NCBI RefSeq assembly: GCF_025351285.1
Contig: NZ_JANXWG010000089.1
Span: 1-41,055, forward strand
From: Novosphingobium sp.
GTDB lineage: Bacteria; Pseudomonadota; Alphaproteobacteria; Sphingomonadales; Sphingomonadaceae
DNA length: 41,055 nucleotides
Direction: 5' to 3'
Under the pieces are notes generated by a model, which saw only the letters and a program-made list of their open reading frames with translations, was not told where the DNA came from and ran no database searches. Shown here one piece after another: positions 7,867-14,898 of the stretch. Position 1 is the first letter of the stretch. Every line of letters starts with the position of its first letter. Made by a program: the position numbers and the translations under genes.

Positions 7867-8431
7867 TTGGCTCGACCGCATACCGAATTTGGGTGTTCCC
7901 GGTGTTCCCGGTGTTCCGTCGCGGTTTTCTGCGGGTTTGCACGGAACACCTGAGATTGCGCCCGGTGTTCCTGGTGTTCCGGAACACCTGAGCGGAACAC
8001 CGGGAACACCTGCGAGAACACCTGCTGTCGCGCGTAACTCGCTAAAACATATAGAAGAACACCGGGAACACCGGGAACATCGCGAAAAGGGTGATCCCGC
8101 CGCGTGGCACACAGCGCTTGCCGAATTGGACCCCAGCCGCCCGCCCACTGGCATTGATCCCGACTGGTGGCGCACTTTGCTTGCGGACGCCCTGTGGCTG
8201 GCGCGGAACCACGCCGAGATGGCCGCTGCGATCAGCTGGACCGCAAGCGACCTGTTCGGCATCCGGCCGCACTTCGGCCCCGGAGAGGGCACCGTTGCCG
8301 ATCGCCTGGACGGCGCGCGCCGGCTCGCCTTCACGTCCGGCGTTGCGCACTGGCAGGGCGACGATGGCGAGGGCTGGCTGTGGAGGCGCACGCTGGAGCC
8401 AATGCCGCTGATATGGGAGGCCCCGCTATGA
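7859..8431 (+). CDS. orphan protein carrying an embedded repeat array
   Basis: This 190-residue protein starts at 7859, inside the end of the ATPase gene. Residues 10-75 are low complexity: repeated Gly-Val-Pro, then Gly-Thr-Pro, then Glu-His-Arg. All are encoded by the same short DNA motif in different frames or orientations. Residues 80-190 are ordinary sequence with several Trp (DWWRTLLADALWLARNH, WQGDDGEGWLWRR), which suggests a compact domain. No family is recognised. The gene probably has two jobs: it codes for a protein, and its first part may be a DNA-level site. The stop codon overlaps the next start. Confidence 0.7.
   Translation: MLDWLDRIPNLGVPGVPGVPSRFSAGLHGTPEIAPGVPGVPEHLSGTPGTPARTPAVARNSLKHIEEHREHREHREKGDPAAWHTALAELDPSRPPTGIDPDWWRTLLADALWLARNHAEMAAAISWTASDLFGIRPHFGPGEGTVADRLDGARRLAFTSGVAHWQGDDGEGWLWRRTLEPMPLIWEAPL
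7892..8081. repeat. 13-copy GGTGTTCC / GGAACACC array, candidate iteron origin
   Basis: Forward GGTGTTCC lies at 7892, 7901, 7910, 7964 and 7973. Reverse GGAACACC lies at 7943, 7981, 7994, 8003 and 8065. One-base variants in reverse orientation lie at 8015, 8056 and 8074. Neighbours inside a cluster are exactly 9 bases apart. Copies at 7973 and 7981 meet as a perfect 16-bp palindrome. Read as protein, the same DNA word gives GVP, GTP or EHR depending on orientation and frame, so it is the DNA word and not one peptide that is kept. The array lies immediately after the primase and ATPase genes. P4 satellites use comparable 9-bp iterons for origin recognition. An origin is inferred, not shown. 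Confidence 0.75.
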
Positions 8432-8676
8432 CGACGAATTGGCAAACCCGGCGCATTGTTTTACCCCTATTCGGAGAGTGCCGCCTTAAGCTGGAGGCGC
8501 TCGACAGCAAGCCAGCGTTCCCCGTCGCCTACGTCCAGTTGCAGGACCAGCCAGACAACCTCAAAAGCGCCGTTTGGCGTGCGGGGGAATGGCGCACGCG
8601 CGGCGGCCGTCCCTTCCGCGCCGCTGTGGTGGGCTGGTATTCGATCGTGAGGCCCGATGGCTCGCCCGTTTTCTGA
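8428..8676 (+). CDS. small orphan protein of the replication operon
   Basis: This 82-residue protein starts with ATGA overlapping the previous stop. It is predicted mostly beta: LPLFGECRLKLEALDSKPAF, then VAYVQLQDQ and AVVGWYSIVRPDG. No family is recognised. It overlaps the next gene by 20 bases. Context alone suggests a role with the element's replication or control genes. Confidence 0.6.
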   Translation: MTTNWQTRRIVLPLFGECRLKLEALDSKPAFPVAYVQLQDQPDNLKSAVWRAGEWRTRGGRPFRAAVVGWYSIVRPDGSPVF

Positions 8677-9457
8677 TCAGCCCTTGCCGGACGATGGGCG
8701 GGTGGAGCCGGAAAAGCTCGACGTAACGGTGAAGCCCAAGCGCAAACGGCGGGCGCGCAATCGTCCCGATCCGCACCCCGAATTGGTAAAGGGCGAAAGC
8801 AAGGCTGTCGATCGTGCCCTTGCTCGCCCGATCCCGCCGGGCATCATCTTGGAACCAGCCGGATTCGACAAAGAGCACTGGACCTCGCCGCACAACGATC
8901 CGGGCTTGTGGCAACTGCAACTGGCCGACGCGTTCGGCACGCGGTCGGCGTCCGTGATCGCAATGTTTCTGGCCCAACTTCAATCGCTCGTGGGCGAAAG
9001 CCATTGGGACGACGAGGCTCAACAATGGCGGCTAGATGAAAACGAATATTCTGCCGCGTTGGCGCTGGTCAACTCGGTAAAGCCGCGCAACGAGTTGGAG
9101 GCCGCACTTGCCGCCCAAATGGTCGCGATCCACTTGCTGACGATGAAGGTCGCGGCGCGCGCGATCAAATACGATTACGACACGCGCACCGCTGCCACGG
9201 CGGCAAAGCTAGCCCGGACATTCGCGATGCAGATGGATTCCCTTCGCGCGAACCGCACCAAGAACACGACCGCGCGCCAATCGATCAAGGTCCGCAAGGA
9301 AACGCACCAGCACATCCACTACCATAGGGGGGATGATAAAAATGGAAGCCAAGCCCAAGGACGGGCGACCCGCGCTATTGACGAATGCACCGCTCTGCCA
9401 AGCCCGAACGAGAGCGGGCGGGTTGTGTCGCTGCCCAGCCGTGAAGGGCAAGGCTAG
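8657..9457 (+). CDS. conserved orphan protein, helical, with basic N-terminus
   Basis: This 266-residue protein has a Lys/Arg-rich N-terminal segment (about 22-38, KPKRKRRARNR). A helical body (about 75-215) contains WTSPHNDPGLWQLQLADAFG and AALAAQMVAIHLLTMKVAAR. A His-rich motif (HQHIHYHRG, about 218-226) follows. I recall similar proteins in rhizobial and sphingomonad mobile regions, often directly before an HGG-motif protein as here. They have no known function; a small-terminase role has been guessed for comparable genes, but nothing here proves it. The last 40 residues overlap the next gene out of frame, so the frame after the His motif may be an extension. Confidence 0.7.
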   Translation: MARPFSDQPLPDDGRVEPEKLDVTVKPKRKRRARNRPDPHPELVKGESKAVDRALARPIPPGIILEPAGFDKEHWTSPHNDPGLWQLQLADAFGTRSASVIAMFLAQLQSLVGESHWDDEAQQWRLDENEYSAALALVNSVKPRNELEAALAAQMVAIHLLTMKVAARAIKYDYDTRTAATAAKLARTFAMQMDSLRANRTKNTTARQSIKVRKETHQHIHYHRGDDKNGSQAQGRATRAIDECTALPSPNESGRVVSLPSREGQG

Positions 9458-9599
9458 ATGTCGAATCCATGGGGGAGCAAAAGGCTCAGGGGCCCCCTCT
9501 GGTGAGCGCAATGGCGCGTGGAAGCATGGCGGCAGCACCAACGAGGTCATCGCGCTAAGGCGGGAAGCTGGGCAGCTTATGAAGGCAGTGCGCGATTAG
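9342..9599 (+). CDS. HGG-motif orphan protein
   Basis: This 85-residue protein starts at 9342, where GGGGGG lies 9 bases upstream; an ATG at 9333 is too close to that site. It has four Cys/His-type positions (CQARTRAGGLCRCPAVKGKA, then RCRIHGG), which could bind zinc. The signature HGGAKGSGAPSGERNGAWKH follows, and a helical end. This family is common in alphaproteobacterial phage and island DNA, usually downstream of the protein described before it. The function is unknown. The 116-base out-of-frame overlap with the preceding gene is unusual. Confidence 0.7.
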   Translation: MEAKPKDGRPALLTNAPLCQARTRAGGLCRCPAVKGKARCRIHGGAKGSGAPSGERNGAWKHGGSTNEVIALRREAGQLMKAVRD

Positions 9600-9678
9600 C
9601 AGGATCGGTGCCCATCCGTTGAATTGCCATTGCCGTCGCGCCGCTCCTTGTTCGATAAGCTGTCGTTGGAGGTTGGCT

Positions 9679-10299
9679 ATGCGCGATGATTACCGGTTTG
9701 ATCTGCCACTTAAAAACCCGACAGTCCGCTATTTAAACAGAGGTATGAAAGGCGGCTTTTCCTTTCGTTTTTTGCCCTTGATGCTTGCGCTAGGGGCTTG
9801 CTCGCGCGAACCCGAGCCACCGCAGTTTGACTCGATGTCCGAGCAGGACGTTACCAGAATCGTGGAGAATGCGATCGTCGATACGATGGGCGATCCCGGC
9901 CAGACCCATAGGCAACGTCGTATCGACTTAGAAGAATCGCGATATTCGCAAGCTGATTTGCAGATTAAGACGATGCATAAATTGTTCAAGGATTGGGATG
10001 ATTTTGAGAAGAAGCATCCTCGTCACTGGTATGACTGGCTAGGGTTTGATGCGAACCGGAGAATAGGAAGCTATGTGACAATCGGGGTGCTGCGGCTATC
10101 CGCCGATGGCGCGCTTGAAAGCGCTTGTCCGATCAACTCCGCTAACGCTACTCGGCAGGGCCGCTATTTAGCCGACGATTCAAGCGTTCAGCAAATAGGG
10201 TCTGCCTATGCTATGATTGATCGCGACGTTGCGGAATGCATGAAGAATAGGCGGGAATCGATTAAATCCCTGAAAGAAATGGCCGCGACAAATCCCTAA
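9679..10299 (+). CDS. predicted lipoprotein, cargo
   Basis: The frame opens at the ATG at 9679, with GGAGG 6 bases upstream, and encodes 206 residues. An internal ATG at 9745 would give a more typical signal peptide (MKGGFSFRFLPLMLALGACS, lipobox ending at Cys) and 184 residues, but its ribosome site is poorly spaced. After the lipid-attachment Cys the protein is soluble, with acidic and helical stretches (SMSEQDVTRIVENAIVDTMG) and two more Cys. No domain is recognised. Base composition is clearly richer in A+T than the replication genes, suggesting a separate origin. It is probably a periplasm-facing lipoprotein encoded as cargo. Confidence 0.65.
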   Translation: MRDDYRFDLPLKNPTVRYLNRGMKGGFSFRFLPLMLALGACSREPEPPQFDSMSEQDVTRIVENAIVDTMGDPGQTHRQRRIDLEESRYSQADLQIKTMHKLFKDWDDFEKKHPRHWYDWLGFDANRRIGSYVTIGVLRLSADGALESACPINSANATRQGRYLADDSSVQQIGSAYAMIDRDVAECMKNRRESIKSLKEMAATNP

Positions 10300-10435
10300 C
10301 CCCTGTCCTCAATGTCGCGTTATTCGATAGCCATGCGCTACCTACGACGCGATAAAAGGCTGGTAAGATTGGGGTTGGCCCGGGAATCCCCTGTATTTCA
10401 CAGGCAATCCATTTGAGCATCTGGAGGTTATCAAG

Positions 10436-10846
10436 GTGACGTCAGCGAGAACCTCAGTCATTTTATCCCTGATTCTGGCTTTACCGACTTCGGCCCAGGC
10501 TCAGGACGCGTCTCCGTTTTCTGCCGAACGGGCGGGAACCCCCCAGTTTCGACAATGCATGGAGGTGCATTCCTCGATGGTCGATGAAGGCAATTGCTTC
10601 AACGCAGAGTTGACTCGGCAAGACGCTTTCCTTTCGCTCGACTTCAAGGAAAGCGCACTGCACGCGACAGTGGCGCAGCGGGGTCAACTCATGGCTGCGC
10701 AGCGTGCATGGTCAGCCTTTCGCCTTGCAAACTGTCGGGTGCGATTGCTGAATGGCGGCAGCGGATCAGAGATATTTTACCTGGGGTGCATGGTGCGCGA
10801 GACCATTACACGGCGCGCGGAACTGGCGACCGCATGGGATTATTGA
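10436..10846 (+). CDS. LprI/DUF1311-like exported protein, cargo
   Basis: This 136-residue protein starts at a GTG (10436) with GGAGG 8 bases upstream. It has a signal peptide (about 1-22, ending AQAQD). The mature part matches the DUF1311/LprI layout: four Cys (FRQCME, GNCF, ANCR, LGCMV), the QRAWSAFR segment and a C-terminal TRRAEL helix. Members of this family are exported and some inhibit lysozyme. It lies among the exported cargo genes at the right end of the element, so protection of the host cell envelope is a reasonable guess. Substrate or partner is unknown. Confidence 0.75.
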   Translation: MTSARTSVILSLILALPTSAQAQDASPFSAERAGTPQFRQCMEVHSSMVDEGNCFNAELTRQDAFLSLDFKESALHATVAQRGQLMAAQRAWSAFRLANCRVRLLNGGSGSEIFYLGCMVRETITRRAELATAWDY

Positions 10847-10937
10847 ATCGCTCGCCTCCAAAGTTTCCTCATATTTTTCCATCAGGACAGGCCACGCCTT
10901 CCTTGCCGAATCGTTCCGCATTCGTTCTCATGCGAGC

Positions 10938-11174
10938 ATGGGATCGAAGCGCCTCGACTCGATAAGCGACTACAGCCGCCACGGCTTCAACCTTCGCGTT
11001 GTTTGCCAAGGGTGCGGGCGAGCAACCGTGCTAGACAGCCTGGCGCTCAGCATGGCCCGATCTAAGGCGGGCAAAAGCCGGGACATGGGCGCGATCGAGC
11101 GCAACTTGCGTTGCCGGGCTTGTGGTTCTCGGCGGGTTAAGTGCGGACCGGTGGAATTGCTGCCCGGGGAGTAA
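10938..11174 (+). CDS. small zinc-ribbon protein
   Basis: This 78-residue protein begins MGSKRLDSISDYSRHGFNLR. Two CxxC pairs (CQGC and CRAC), about 38 residues apart, indicate a zinc ribbon. The basic helix between them (ARSKAGKSRDMGAIERNL) suggests nucleic-acid contact. Proteins with this ISDYxRHGxNLR start recur in sphingomonad genomes, as I recall, often in islands. The function is unknown. No strong ribosome site is visible before the ATG, so start choice rests on the conserved N-terminus. Confidence 0.65.
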   Translation: MGSKRLDSISDYSRHGFNLRVVCQGCGRATVLDSLALSMARSKAGKSRDMGAIERNLRCRACGSRRVKCGPVELLPGE

Positions 11175-11258
11175 GTACGTTTGGATAGTCCTAAAACTAT
11201 CGGCACAATACGGGAAGCGACCGGCAATTCTGGTTGGCCGGGCAGCAAAGGAGCTATC

Positions 11259-11525
11259 ATGCGAGTGTGGAGTTTGATGGCGCTCTTAGCGTTGGGCGGC
11301 TGTGGTTATAGTCTGCAACCGGCGAAGCCAGACGCAGTCCAGCCGAACGGTCGCTGGACAATCGTTCCTCTGGGGACCGTCCCTAATTTCAATCAAGAGC
11401 GGAACCCGGCGGTCTGGATACTCGACACACAAACCGGGCGGTTGTCGGTCTGCCAATTGAACTTGGGCGGATGGAACGTGCACTGCATATACAGCGCGGC
11501 GAAGCCTCTTAGCGTTTCAGACTGA
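11259..11525 (+). CDS. small predicted lipoprotein, cargo
   Basis: This 88-residue protein starts at the ATG at 11259, with AAGGAG 5 bases upstream. It has a short signal sequence and lipobox (MRVWSLMALLALGGCGYS), so the mature protein would be about 74 residues anchored by its Cys. The mature part contains WTIVPLGTVP and a WILDTQTGRLSVCQLNLGG stretch that looks like small beta strands. No family is recognised. It is the last gene before the right att site. With the two exported proteins upstream it forms a cargo set directed to the cell envelope. Confidence 0.7.
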   Translation: MRVWSLMALLALGGCGYSLQPAKPDAVQPNGRWTIVPLGTVPNFNQERNPAVWILDTQTGRLSVCQLNLGGWNVHCIYSAAKPLSVSD

Positions 11526-11599
11526 ATATAACGGACGATCGCTCGCCCGCGTTCGCTGCCGGCCGCCCCTAACGTGAAGCAGGTTTAGGGTGCGGTTTT

Positions 11600-11662
11600 G
11601 GGAACAGTCGGCCGGCTTTGAAAAAATATCAATTAAATCAAAGGCTGGTGGTGGACAGGGGT
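11600..11662. repeat. attachment site, right junction (attR) at tRNA-Tyr 3' end
   Basis: This is the second copy of the repeat at 1646-1707. The core 11629-11662 overlaps the 3' end of the tRNA-Tyr gene, including CCA (11649-11651 on the opposite strand). Because the core rebuilds the tRNA 3' end, the gene stays intact after insertion. Crossing-over must fall in the shared part, most likely within the tRNA-derived 14 bases. Confidence 0.85.
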
Positions 11663-11734
11663 GGATTCGAACCACCGTACGCTCTCGCGGGCAGATTTAC
11701 AGTCTGCTGCCATTAACCACTCGGCCACCTGTCC
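11649..11734 (-). tRNA. tRNA-Tyr (GTA anticodon), CCA encoded
   Basis: Read on the minus strand, it folds as a class II tRNA. The acceptor is GGACAGG with CCTGTCC, and the D arm is GCC with GGC. The anticodon stem is GCAGA with TCTGC around the loop CTGTAAA (anticodon GTA). A long variable arm has a CGC/GCG stem, and the T arm is GGTGG-TTCGAAT-CCACC. A discriminator A and encoded CCA follow. It is intact and serves as the integration site for the element to its left. Confidence 0.97.
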
Positions 11735-11983
11735 ATACCAGCTTGTCGGTGGCGGTGCCGAAATCCAGGATTTCGATGCCGCGATTGGCCCCCGCAAAGG
11801 GGCCGTCTGGCCGAGAGGCGCTCCATTGGCGAAGCCGCGCGCGCGTGTCAATGCCGGCATTGCGCGTTCCGGGCTTTGAAAACTTGCGCAGGCGCAGTCT
11901 GGCTGGCAGGAGCGACCCCGCAGCGGCGGCCATTCCAGCGCAGGCCGCGTTCCGAAACCACCAGCAAAACCAAGGCCAGCCCC

Positions 11984-12820
11984 ATGTCAGCCCGCGATGA
12001 TCAGATCAGAAAACGCGCCTTGCGCGGGCGCGCCGGGCGAATGCAGGGTGGGCGCGGATCGGGCCGGGCCAGCACGGGCGCGGTGCGGTTGTGGGGCCGC
12101 CACGCGGTCGAAGCCGCGCTGACCAATCCTGAACGCACCGCGCGAAAATTGTGGGGCACGCGCGAGGCGATCCAGGAAATGCTCGACGCGAACGACGCCG
12201 AACTGCCGACGTCATTGCCGGTCGAATACGCGCAAGCCGCCGATCTGGGCCGGCTGGTTGCGCGCGATGCACCGCACCAGGGGCTGGTGCTCGAATGCGA
12301 CGCGCTGCCCGACGTGGCGCTCGACGAGATCCTCGAAATTGCCGCCAAGGACGGGGGGGGCCGCGTGCTGGTGCTGCTTGACCAGGTCACCGATCCGCAC
12401 AATATCGGCGCGGTGCTGCGGTCATGCGCCGCGTTCGGCGCGGCGGCGATGATCACGCAGGACCGGCACGCGCCCCCCGAATCGGGGGTGATCGCCAAGT
12501 CCGCTTCGGGTGCGCTCGAAATCGTGCCGTGGGTGCGCGTGGTCAACCTGGCGCGCGCGCTCGAGATGATCGCAGAGGCCGGGTACTGGCGGATCGGGCT
12601 CGACGGCGGGGCGAAGGACAGCTTCCCCGGCGCGCTGCCCAGCGGACCGGTTGCCTTGGTGCTCGGCGCCGAGGGTGATGGCCTGCGTCACAACGTGATC
12701 CAGCATTGCGATGCTACGGCCAAGCTGCCGATCAGCCGCGCGATCGAAAGCCTCAATGTATCGAATGCCGCGGCGATCGCACTTTATGCCGTGGCGGTGC
12801 GACCTGGAGCGTCGGATTGA
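11984..12820 (+). CDS. rlmB: 23S rRNA 2'-O-methyltransferase RlmB-like (SpoU family)
   Basis: This 278-residue protein has a basic, Gly/Arg-rich N-terminal tail (about 1-30). A small substrate-binding domain follows (about 35-110, from VRLWGRHAVEAALTNPERTA), then the knotted SpoU methyltransferase domain (about 120-278). The three family motifs are visible: LDQVTDPHNIGAVLRSCAAFG with the catalytic Asn and Arg, LVLGAEGDGLR, and IPISR-like LPISRAIESLNVSNAAAIAL. RlmB methylates the ribose of G2251 in 23S rRNA; the related TrmH acts on tRNA. The N-terminal domain favours RlmB. It follows tRNA-Tyr, transcribed in the opposite direction. Confidence 0.9.
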   Translation: MSARDDQIRKRALRGRAGRMQGGRGSGRASTGAVRLWGRHAVEAALTNPERTARKLWGTREAIQEMLDANDAELPTSLPVEYAQAADLGRLVARDAPHQGLVLECDALPDVALDEILEIAAKDGGGRVLVLLDQVTDPHNIGAVLRSCAAFGAAAMITQDRHAPPESGVIAKSASGALEIVPWVRVVNLARALEMIAEAGYWRIGLDGGAKDSFPGALPSGPVALVLGAEGDGLRHNVIQHCDATAKLPISRAIESLNVSNAAAIALYAVAVRPGASD

Positions 12821-12839
12821 GATAGATATGGGGGATGCG

Positions 12840-13706
12840 ATGCGAGCGAGGGCCTGGGGATCATTCGTAGTAACCGCCGCAATGGCGATCCTGCTGACGG
12901 GGTGCCTGCTGTTGCCGGGCAAGTTCACCAGCGACCTGACGCTGAAGAAGGACGGCAGCTTCGGCTTCACCTACAAGGGCGAGATCTTCGTGCTGGCGCT
13001 GTCGCGCATGGCTGCGGGGATGAACGACCAGGCCGCGAACAAGCCGTTCGAAACCAAGGACTGCAAGGACGACGCAACCGATACGGTCCGCCCCTGCAAA
13101 CCCGACGAAATCGCGCAGCAAAAGCAGGAATGGCAGGACGAGCGTGACGCCGTCAAGGCCAAGGCGACCAAGGACGCCGAAACCGCCAAGGCCATGCTCG
13201 GCGGGATCGACCCGACTGATCCGAAAGCCAGCGAACAGTTCGCGCAAAATCTGGCGCGGCAGGCCGGGTGGAAATCGGTGGTGTCGAAAGGCGATGGCCG
13301 GTTCGAGGTCGAATATGCGATTGCCGGCCGGCTCGACCACGATTTCACCTTCCCGACGGTGGAACGCATGCCGTTTCTGGTGCCGTTCGTGTCGGTGATC
13401 CGCCGCAACGATGGCACCGTGCGGATCGATGCGCCGGCGTTTTCGTCGGGGCAGTCCGCGGGGCCATTGGCCGGCATGGCCGGAATGGCGGGCGCACTGG
13501 GCGGCGCTGATACGTCCAAGGCCGACAAGACCGCAACCCCGCCCGGCTTTCCCAGGCTCGACGGCCATTTCACCGTGCACACCGATGGCACGATCCTGGC
13601 CAACAACACCGACGAGGGGCCGAAAGCCGAAGCGGGGATGCAAAGGCTGGAATGGCTGGTCAATCCGCAAACCACCGCGCCGCCGACCGCGCTGATCCGC
13701 TTCTGA
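12840..13706 (+). CDS. predicted lipoprotein of unknown function
   Basis: This 288-residue protein starts at the ATG at 12840; an upstream in-frame ATG at 12828 is less well spaced to the GGGGG site. The signal and lipobox are MRARAWGSFVVTAAMAILLT followed by GC. The mature part includes a beta-rich start (KFTSDLTLKKDGSFGFTYKG), a charged helical region (about 80-130, Lys/Glu/Ala rich), and a Gly/Ala/Met-rich linker (about 205-225). No family is recognised. It lies 20 bases upstream of an ion-exchanger gene and may be co-transcribed with it. Confidence 0.75.
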   Translation: MRARAWGSFVVTAAMAILLTGCLLLPGKFTSDLTLKKDGSFGFTYKGEIFVLALSRMAAGMNDQAANKPFETKDCKDDATDTVRPCKPDEIAQQKQEWQDERDAVKAKATKDAETAKAMLGGIDPTDPKASEQFAQNLARQAGWKSVVSKGDGRFEVEYAIAGRLDHDFTFPTVERMPFLVPFVSVIRRNDGTVRIDAPAFSSGQSAGPLAGMAGMAGALGGADTSKADKTATPPGFPRLDGHFTVHTDGTILANNTDEGPKAEAGMQRLEWLVNPQTTAPPTALIRF

Positions 13707-13725
13707 AACCCATCCGAACCATGCG

Positions 13726-14739
13726 ATGACCCCAATTCTGCTGCCGGCATTGCTCCTGCTCGGAGCCGCCGCAACGATCTATTTCGCCTGCGAATTCTTC
13801 GTCAACGGGGTCGAATGGCTCGGCCGGCGGTTGTCGGTCGGCAGCACCGCGACCGCGACGATCCTGGCCGCGTTCGGCACCGCGCTGCCCGAAAGCGCGA
13901 TCACGTTCGTGGCGGTGGCGTTCGGCAAAAGCGACGCGCAGCGCGAACTGGGCGTGGGCGCCGCGCTGGGTGGCCCGCTGGTGCTGGCCACGATTGCCTA
14001 TGCCACAGTGGGCGCCACGCTGATCTTCAGCCACCAGCACTTGCAGCGCAACCAGGCGGTGCGGCAGGAGTTCAAGCGCCTGAGCCGTGACCAGACCTGG
14101 TTCCTCAGCATCTTCGTGGTCAAACTGGCGGTCGGGCTGGTGGCGTTCGCGTACAAGCCCTGGCTCGGGGTGGCGTTCCTGGGTGCCTATGCGCTGTACT
14201 TCTGGAAGGAGATGAGCCGCGATGAAAGTGGCGAAGTCGAGGATGAACTCGAACCGCTGTCGTTCGCGCGCAAACGGCCGGGACCACCCCCGCTCGCGCT
14301 CGCCGCGCTGCAGACCGGGCTCGCGCTGGTAGTGATCTTTGCTGCATCGCGGCTGTTCGTAAGCCAGCTCGATGCGATCGGGCCGGCTTTGGGAATCGAA
14401 CCGCAACTGCTCGCGCTGCTGCTCAGCCCCATCGCAACGGAATTGCCTGAAACCATGAACGCGGTGATCTGGGTGCGGCAGGGCAAGCACCGGCTGGCGC
14501 TGGCCAACATCAGCGGTTCGATGATGATCCAGGCCACCGTGCCGACCGCGTTCGGCCTGTTCTTTACGCCGTGGCTGCTCGATCGGTCGCTGATCATGGC
14601 AGGGGTGGTCACCGCCATCGCGGTGGCGGTGATGCTGGTATCGTTCGCGCGCGGGGTGATTTCGCGCGGGTTCCTGGCGTCGATGGGGCTGTTCTATGGG
14701 CTGTTCGCCGCGCTGCTGCTGGTGCTGCACGTCCGGTAA
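13726..14739 (+). CDS. sodium/calcium exchanger-family membrane protein
   Basis: This 337-residue protein has about ten hydrophobic segments in two halves. Each half carries the exchanger signature: FGTALPESAITFVAVAF in the first, and SPIATELPETMNAVIW in the second. These alpha-repeat motifs hold the ion-binding Glu residues of the Na+/Ca2+ exchanger superfamily. A charged loop (about 155-185, KEMSRDESGEVEDELE) separates the halves. It should sit in the inner membrane and swap Ca2+ or another cation against Na+ or H+. Ion specificity cannot be read from the sequence. Confidence 0.85.
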   Translation: MTPILLPALLLLGAAATIYFACEFFVNGVEWLGRRLSVGSTATATILAAFGTALPESAITFVAVAFGKSDAQRELGVGAALGGPLVLATIAYATVGATLIFSHQHLQRNQAVRQEFKRLSRDQTWFLSIFVVKLAVGLVAFAYKPWLGVAFLGAYALYFWKEMSRDESGEVEDELEPLSFARKRPGPPPLALAALQTGLALVVIFAASRLFVSQLDAIGPALGIEPQLLALLLSPIATELPETMNAVIWVRQGKHRLALANISGSMMIQATVPTAFGLFFTPWLLDRSLIMAGVVTAIAVAVMLVSFARGVISRGFLASMGLFYGLFAALLLVLHVR

Positions 14740-14753
14740 ACCGCCCATGAAAA

Positions 14754-14782
14754 AAGCCGCGCCCGGATGCCAGGCGCGGCTT
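14754..14782 (-). terminator. intrinsic terminator for the HU gene (minus strand)
   Basis: AAGCCGCGCC (14754-14763) pairs perfectly with GGCGCGGCTT (14773-14782) across a 9-base loop. On the minus strand the hairpin is followed by a run of six T (14755-14750). It lies between two convergent genes and should end HU transcription. On the plus strand only TT follows, so it is a weaker stop for the exchanger gene. Confidence 0.85.
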
Positions 14783-14898
14783 GATCATTCTGACCGTTCA
14801 TTCCGACCGATGGCAAGCGATCGCCAGGGGTGCGGAGCGATGGGGAGAAAAACGCCGGTTGCGGCAGAACGCCGCGCGATCAGCGCAAAGGAGGTATC

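Larger units (their letters stand above)
1694..11648. mobile_element. integrative element in tRNA-Tyr, satellite-like, about 9.96 kb
   Basis: The limits are the two copies of the att repeat. The gene order is a P4-type integrase, an acidic orphan, an HTH-like orphan, an AlpA-like regulator, two small proteins, a Toprim primase, a DUF927 ATPase, four overlapping orphans, and then cargo genes (two lipoproteins, an LprI-like protein and a zinc ribbon). All genes are on the plus strand. There is an integration and replication module but no visible relaxase, type IV secretion, capsid, tail, portal or large terminase gene. The size and content fit a phage satellite or other non-autonomous island that replicates itself and borrows transfer functions; the helper is unknown. 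The islands in this class most like it are P4-type elements, by integrase and primase-helicase logic, not by demonstrated homology. Confidence 0.85.

Noticed and set aside
7892..8081. Short regular repeats considered as a CRISPR array
   Set aside because: The unit is only 8-9 bases, there are no spacers of 25-40 bases, orientation changes, and no cas gene is nearby.
8657..9457. Call as small terminase subunit
   Set aside because: No helix-turn-helix or terminase motif can be seen and no large subunit follows, so it is left as an orphan.
1694..11648. A complete prophage
   Set aside because: No capsid, portal, large terminase, tail or lysis gene is visible.
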